This document shows, one piece after another, positions 59,276 through 64,000 of a DNA stretch of 64,000 bases. The stretch spans positions 13,460,326 through 13,524,325 of the forward strand of contig NC_072460.1 of the NCBI RefSeq assembly GCF_027596085.1. Reading direction: 5' to 3'. This stretch comes from Anoplopoma fimbria. Lineage: Eukaryota; Chordata; Actinopteri; Perciformes; Anoplopomatidae. The notes below the pieces were generated by a model, which saw nothing but the letters and a program-made list of their open reading frames with translations, did not search any database and was not told where the DNA came from. The translations under genes and the position numbers were made by a program. The first letter of the stretch is position 1, and every line of letters begins with the position of its first letter.

Positions 59276-60204
59276 TTGTCTGTCTATAAGTGTGTGTTTG
59301 TCTACTTGTGTGTATCTACACCTCTCACAGAACTTTTGTGAGGCAAACAAACCACAAGTCTGCAATTAGAGACAAAACAACATTCTTTCAATGTGAGGTG
59401 ATGAGTGCTCTTAGAAGCAACAAATATTTGAAAATGAGCACAATTGCAATTGAAAGACTTGACTGACAGTCTGACTGTTCTTTTCAGAATGAGAATACCA
59501 CACACCGTTTTTTTTTTTAAAGAAAAGGTGAGCAGAAAGCACCGTGCAAACAATCAGATGTATTACAACAGCAGGCACCTTTAGTGTCAGACGTGTAGTT
59601 GACCACAGGGGGCGCTGCGGTAAGCACTAGAAATGGGATGATGTATGTATCACAGAGCACAAAGAGGAGATTGTTGGCAATCCAGAGTGTTGTTCTGTCG
59701 TGGAAAAACTTGCGAGATTACACACTAGCTGCCGACATACATATCTCATTGCTCAAAACACCTGCTGATTTCAAAAGACATCTTTTTTTAATCAGCGTCA
59801 GGATTCTAGGTCAGGGAGTATCCTCGTATAGAAACCACCGCTGCATAATTTGATGCTGAGGATGTCAGTGTGAGAGAAAGGAAGGCAGAGAGATAGAGAA
59901 CAGAAGGAGCAGTTTTCTTAAGGTTAGGACATGAAGTAAAGGTAAGCGGGAGTTATTTGAAATCTTATCTGGGTGCAGCGCTAAAGGGGCGGCAGGTGGT
60001 GGTGGGTGGTAGGTGGTGGAGGGGCTATAATGGGTGTGGGTGGCAACAGCTGAGTGCAGAGTCTGAGAGCCCCCTGCCTGTGTGTGCAGTCCCCCTCTCT
60101 CCCCTACCACAGCATGCCTGAGCACCTCTACAGCCTTTCAGCTGTCAATCACTACTAGCGTCCCCCCCCCCCCCCCCCACCTAATCCTCAAGGTATTTTC
60201 ACAG

Positions 60205-60207
<3 letters not shown>

Positions 60208-60292
<85 letters not shown>

Positions 60293-60388
60293 ACCTGGGG
60301 GTAATGTCCTAGTGTGGTGGAATCCAAGAACACACCCTGCTAGGAAAACACACAGATGCTCACATATGCAAACACACCACCAGAGACA

Positions 60389-60470
<82 letters not shown>
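60208..60470. repeat. Inverted pair (GA)n...(CT)n
   Basis: About 81 bp of pure GA (60208-60288) and 78 bp of pure CT (60393-60470) are mutually reverse-complementary and separated by 104 bp. Both are also polypurine/polypyrimidine mirror repeats. Confidence 0.97.
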
Positions 60471-60474
<4 letters not shown>

Positions 60475-62881
60475 CAGTGCCCTTCTTTCATCTAAAAACT
60501 AGAAACATACCCCGGACGCAGAGTGAAATCCCACCGCACTGACAGATGGATTCTTTTTGGTTTTTACACTGGCAGGAGTTAAAACAAAAACAAGTATCAA
60601 AGCACAAAAAAGACGCAGGCAACCACATGCACTGGGGGGCCCGTCATACATGACTGCTTGTACCGACACATCCATGCTGGCAGTAGTATCGTTCACAAGG
60701 GTTAAGGACAGCAATTATTCTGTTTAAGCTCTGTGTCACAGCTTTAACAGGGCTGGGGTCAGAGATTAAGTCAGGATCATAGTGACAATCAGCGCCGACT
60801 TAGCTTTATGTGGCTGGATCGACAAAGTAGCGCTGGACATACACCTTATTTGTGCTAAAGCTCATTCAAAAATACATCTGAGTATCAGTTTAGGTTTCCA
60901 TCAGTGGATGGAATATTATGAGCTGTTAGTACTGGCTTTTAAAACGTCCTTTTTTTGTATCCCTTCACAAGGAATGTTACAAGTCACTTTATTGACAGCA
61001 GTCAGCAGACAAAAGGCCTTGGTTTGGATGATCCCCAGGCCCTGTTTTTCTTCTCCTTCTACTTCTTCTCTCGGGGAGTTGGCTTAACAGGCATGCTCAT
61101 TGTTGTCAGGGCTGTCTGTAGGCCAGACAGAGAAAATACCTTCCACATAAAGGGAGTAGTTCTGTGGATATTTCTCTGTGTGTATGTGTGTGTTTTCTGT
61201 ATGCAGTTAGTAGCACTGCATTCTTGCCGGCTCCAGAGCTCCGTTTCGTAATTGTTGTTAGAAAGGTAACCGAGGTGAAGCCTACCTTTGTTGGGCGTGC
61301 ACGCTGTGTCGACAGGTCGGAGCACCTCCCACGGCGGCTCTGGTGTTTTGGCACCAGAGTGTTTTTTGAAATACCTGTTTTGCACAGAGGTGGGAAGAGA
61401 CAGGAGAGAGGAGGGATGGCTGTGTTTACACATGCAGAGATAGTAGGCCTTTCTTTATTCTTAAAGCATACAAAGAGGAAGTGGCCTCAGAAAACTGTAG
61501 TGCTTCCCTTCAAGTCATGTGTGAATGAGCTGCACTGACCATGTGGGTGTGCTGCAAGGCTCCCATCCTTACCACCCATATCTTTATATTTGCGTTTGTT
61601 CATCCATGAGAGGGCCTGACGGCTCTCTGTGCAGTGTGTAGCAGAGGCCGTTATCAGTTGATCCCTGTCATTATGGGAGCCCTTCAAACAAACAGTTGGA
61701 AGCCCATTAAGGCCACTTACTATGTGATAACATCACCACTGAGCCCTGAAACACCTCTATAAGCTTTAACCAATCGGGGCTGGAGCCTTGGCCCCAAAGC
61801 CAGCCACAGGGATGTTTTGAAAAGCTAGTAGGTCATTTCCTTCAGCCCACATGGCTCGGACCAAAATCTGCAGTCCTTTGCTTGGCTCGGACTTTCAATT
61901 CAGACCATGACTCCACAGCTTTATGTGGAGTGCCTCTCACGAGAGGCTCAGCTGTGATCTTTTTCAGCTGCAACACACAGTGGGATGAAATTAAAAGCAT
62001 TGTATTAATAGAAAGGAATGAATAGCTTGTTGAAACTTGTAAAAGCTGCCTGAGTCTGCTCAGTTGTGCCTCCAGTGGAGACAAAGAGAACAGCTTTTTA
62101 TGTAAAGTGTGTGTTGGGAAGGTATTTACACGAAGACAAGAATCAAACAAAAGTTCAGCACAGTGTAAATAAAACCAAAAACGCTCCTAACTAATTTTAA
62201 TCTGTAATATTTTGATTTTACGGAGATCTTTGTCAGGCATTGTCAAATCATCATCACAAAGCAGAACAAGCAATGTTTAGACACAAGCACAATCATCACT
62301 CAGGATTGAGAGTCACTTTACCCTCAAATTGGCCCAATCAGAACAGAGCTGAGTAACGACAGGGTCTGATAATCGGAAAAAACATGAGCCTCCATGATAA
62401 AATAACTGGGAACATCAAGATCAATATTAAACAAGCATCTATTAAATATAACATCAAAATTGTGTGGAATATACACCATAAATCCCATAAATCATCTGGG
62501 AAAAACAAGTATCATAGAAACTACAGAATAGAAAAATACATTGAAATAGCAGAATAATAGAAAATAGTTTATAGTAAATACTAGTGAAAATAGTTCAGCT
62601 TATATTAATAGGCCAACATATTTATTAATACCTACATATTAAATACAAGACATAAGAGATTGAGTCAACTTTATATCATGAATCACAAAAATCATCCAAA
62701 AAATGATGATGAAACTACAGAAAAAGATGCCAAGCATTTAACCCGTGTTCGCACACAGTCACACACAAACCAGATATTGAGTCAGGCTGACTGTGAAAAG
62801 GACCAAAATGTTCCAGCAGAAGAGAATATCCTCATGCAGAGTGACATAATTAAAACCACTCATTGCATTCTTAAACAAACA

Positions 62882-62988
<107 letters not shown>

Positions 62989-64000
62989 CCAAAGAGGTCA
63001 CGTTGGCTTAGGGAGCTCGGGGAGTTGCGTAAAGGAGCCATTTTGGTGGGAAATGTGCTGTGAGAGGGAATGTCGAAGTGAACTTTTAAATGGAGGAGAG
63101 GGACATGTTGACTAGCAGAGTGAAGCCTTTTCCACTGGATGGGGAGACGAGCACAAACAGCACATTGTACAACTTCATTTATTTTCATAAAGGTTGAAGT
63201 GCTGGCTTTCAGCCCAGCCTTGATGGAGGTGCAGTAGGTGGGTGTGTGCCTCACTGTGGAGGTTTGGATTTTGCATAAAGTGCGTGCTTATGTGGGTATA
63301 CTGTATATTTGAGTGAAGGCTAGGAGGGAGATGAAAGAGAAAGTGAGCTATATGGATATGAAACTGATGGGCTCACCCTCACAGGCACAGAAGAACTCCC
63401 TTCTCTATTTATTCCCTCTTTATAAACTTTGATGTCACCCCTCTTTTTAAACTGTGAAAGGCCCTCAGAGACACTTGAGAGTTGAATTTTCTTGATAATC
63501 TCTGACCTCTGTCAATCACTGTGTCATTTACTGATCTCTGTTAGATTTATTCGAAGCAGCTGAACAAAAAATGGCTTGGGCCTGGGGTGAAAACGTTATA
63601 AATGAGGATTTCAAAGAATTTCAGAAAACCTTCAGGAATGAGAGACATATATTTGAGATTGTTAGCAGCCTCTCATGTGATCATTGCTTATGGATTATAA
63701 TCATTGAAAAGATGAAGCTAGAGCAGTGAAAATGATCTGTAATGACGTATGAGGTCTATTTACATACAAATTAATAATATCTTCTCTGATTTGCATGATC
63801 ACATGCCAATATTGTATTTCCGTCATGTTGTCTGAGCCTTTATCAAAAACATAAAAGAAATTAACTCTGGATCATTTCAGTATAAAAGGGAAGGTCTGCA
63901 CGTGTTGAATACAAATGTTATCTCTAACCAGTAACGGTTTTGAATTATTCAAATCATGTTAAAGATGTTACATCAACTGATGGTTCACCTAGTTATTTCA

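Overview
The window looks like nuclear DNA of a ray-finned fish (teleost). It has vertebrate split genes with GT-AG introns, very many CA/GT, GA/CT and other microsatellites, a tRNA-derived SINE with the fish V-SINE-type core, and other interspersed repeats I recognise as typical of teleosts. The gene set corresponds to human 12q13 (RBMS2, SENP1, FAIM2, MFSD5, RARG). It also carries a third Rev-erb gene, nr1d4, which mammals have lost. I found no bacterial, viral or CRISPR-type system.

Layout: (1) 1-10504, + strand: rbms2, a single-stranded nucleic-acid binding protein with two RRMs. Its first exon lies before the window and a long 3'UTR follows the stop. A one-base deletion breaks the frame inside RRM2. 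(2) 14744-20988, - strand: senp1, the SUMO protease, 18 coding exons giving 725 aa, convergent with rbms2. One small exon lies in a perfect 101-bp direct duplication. (3) 23438-27435, - strand: faim2 (lifeguard 2), 12 coding exons, 276 aa. (4) 28999-30447, - strand: mfsd5, a 12-helix MFS transporter with an uninterrupted CDS of 482 aa. (5) 33065-42885, - strand: nr1d4, a Rev-erb nuclear receptor, 8 coding exons, 570 aa, with both haem-ligand residues conserved and no helix 12. (6) 42886-58472: a 15.6-kb repeat-rich intergenic region. (7) 58473-64000, + strand: the first coding exon of rarg (retinoic acid receptor gamma), then the start of an intron that runs out of the window.

In every spliced gene the reading phase was followed exon to exon. 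The summed CDS lengths of senp1, faim2 and nr1d4 are exact multiples of three. rbms2 is the only gene that fails, by one base.

The most interesting part is the divergent nr1d4-rarg pair. This is the remnant of the ancestral NR1D-RAR neighbourhood, as in NR1D1-RARA and NR1D2-RARB. The non-coding DNA here holds motifs that fit the two receptors: a perfect RORE, a D-box and E-boxes in nr1d4 intron 1; a DR5 retinoic-acid-response-type repeat 11.5 kb upstream of the rarg coding exon; and three half-sites in a row at 2-bp spacing 1.2 kb upstream of it. These are motif matches read by eye, not demonstrated regulatory elements.
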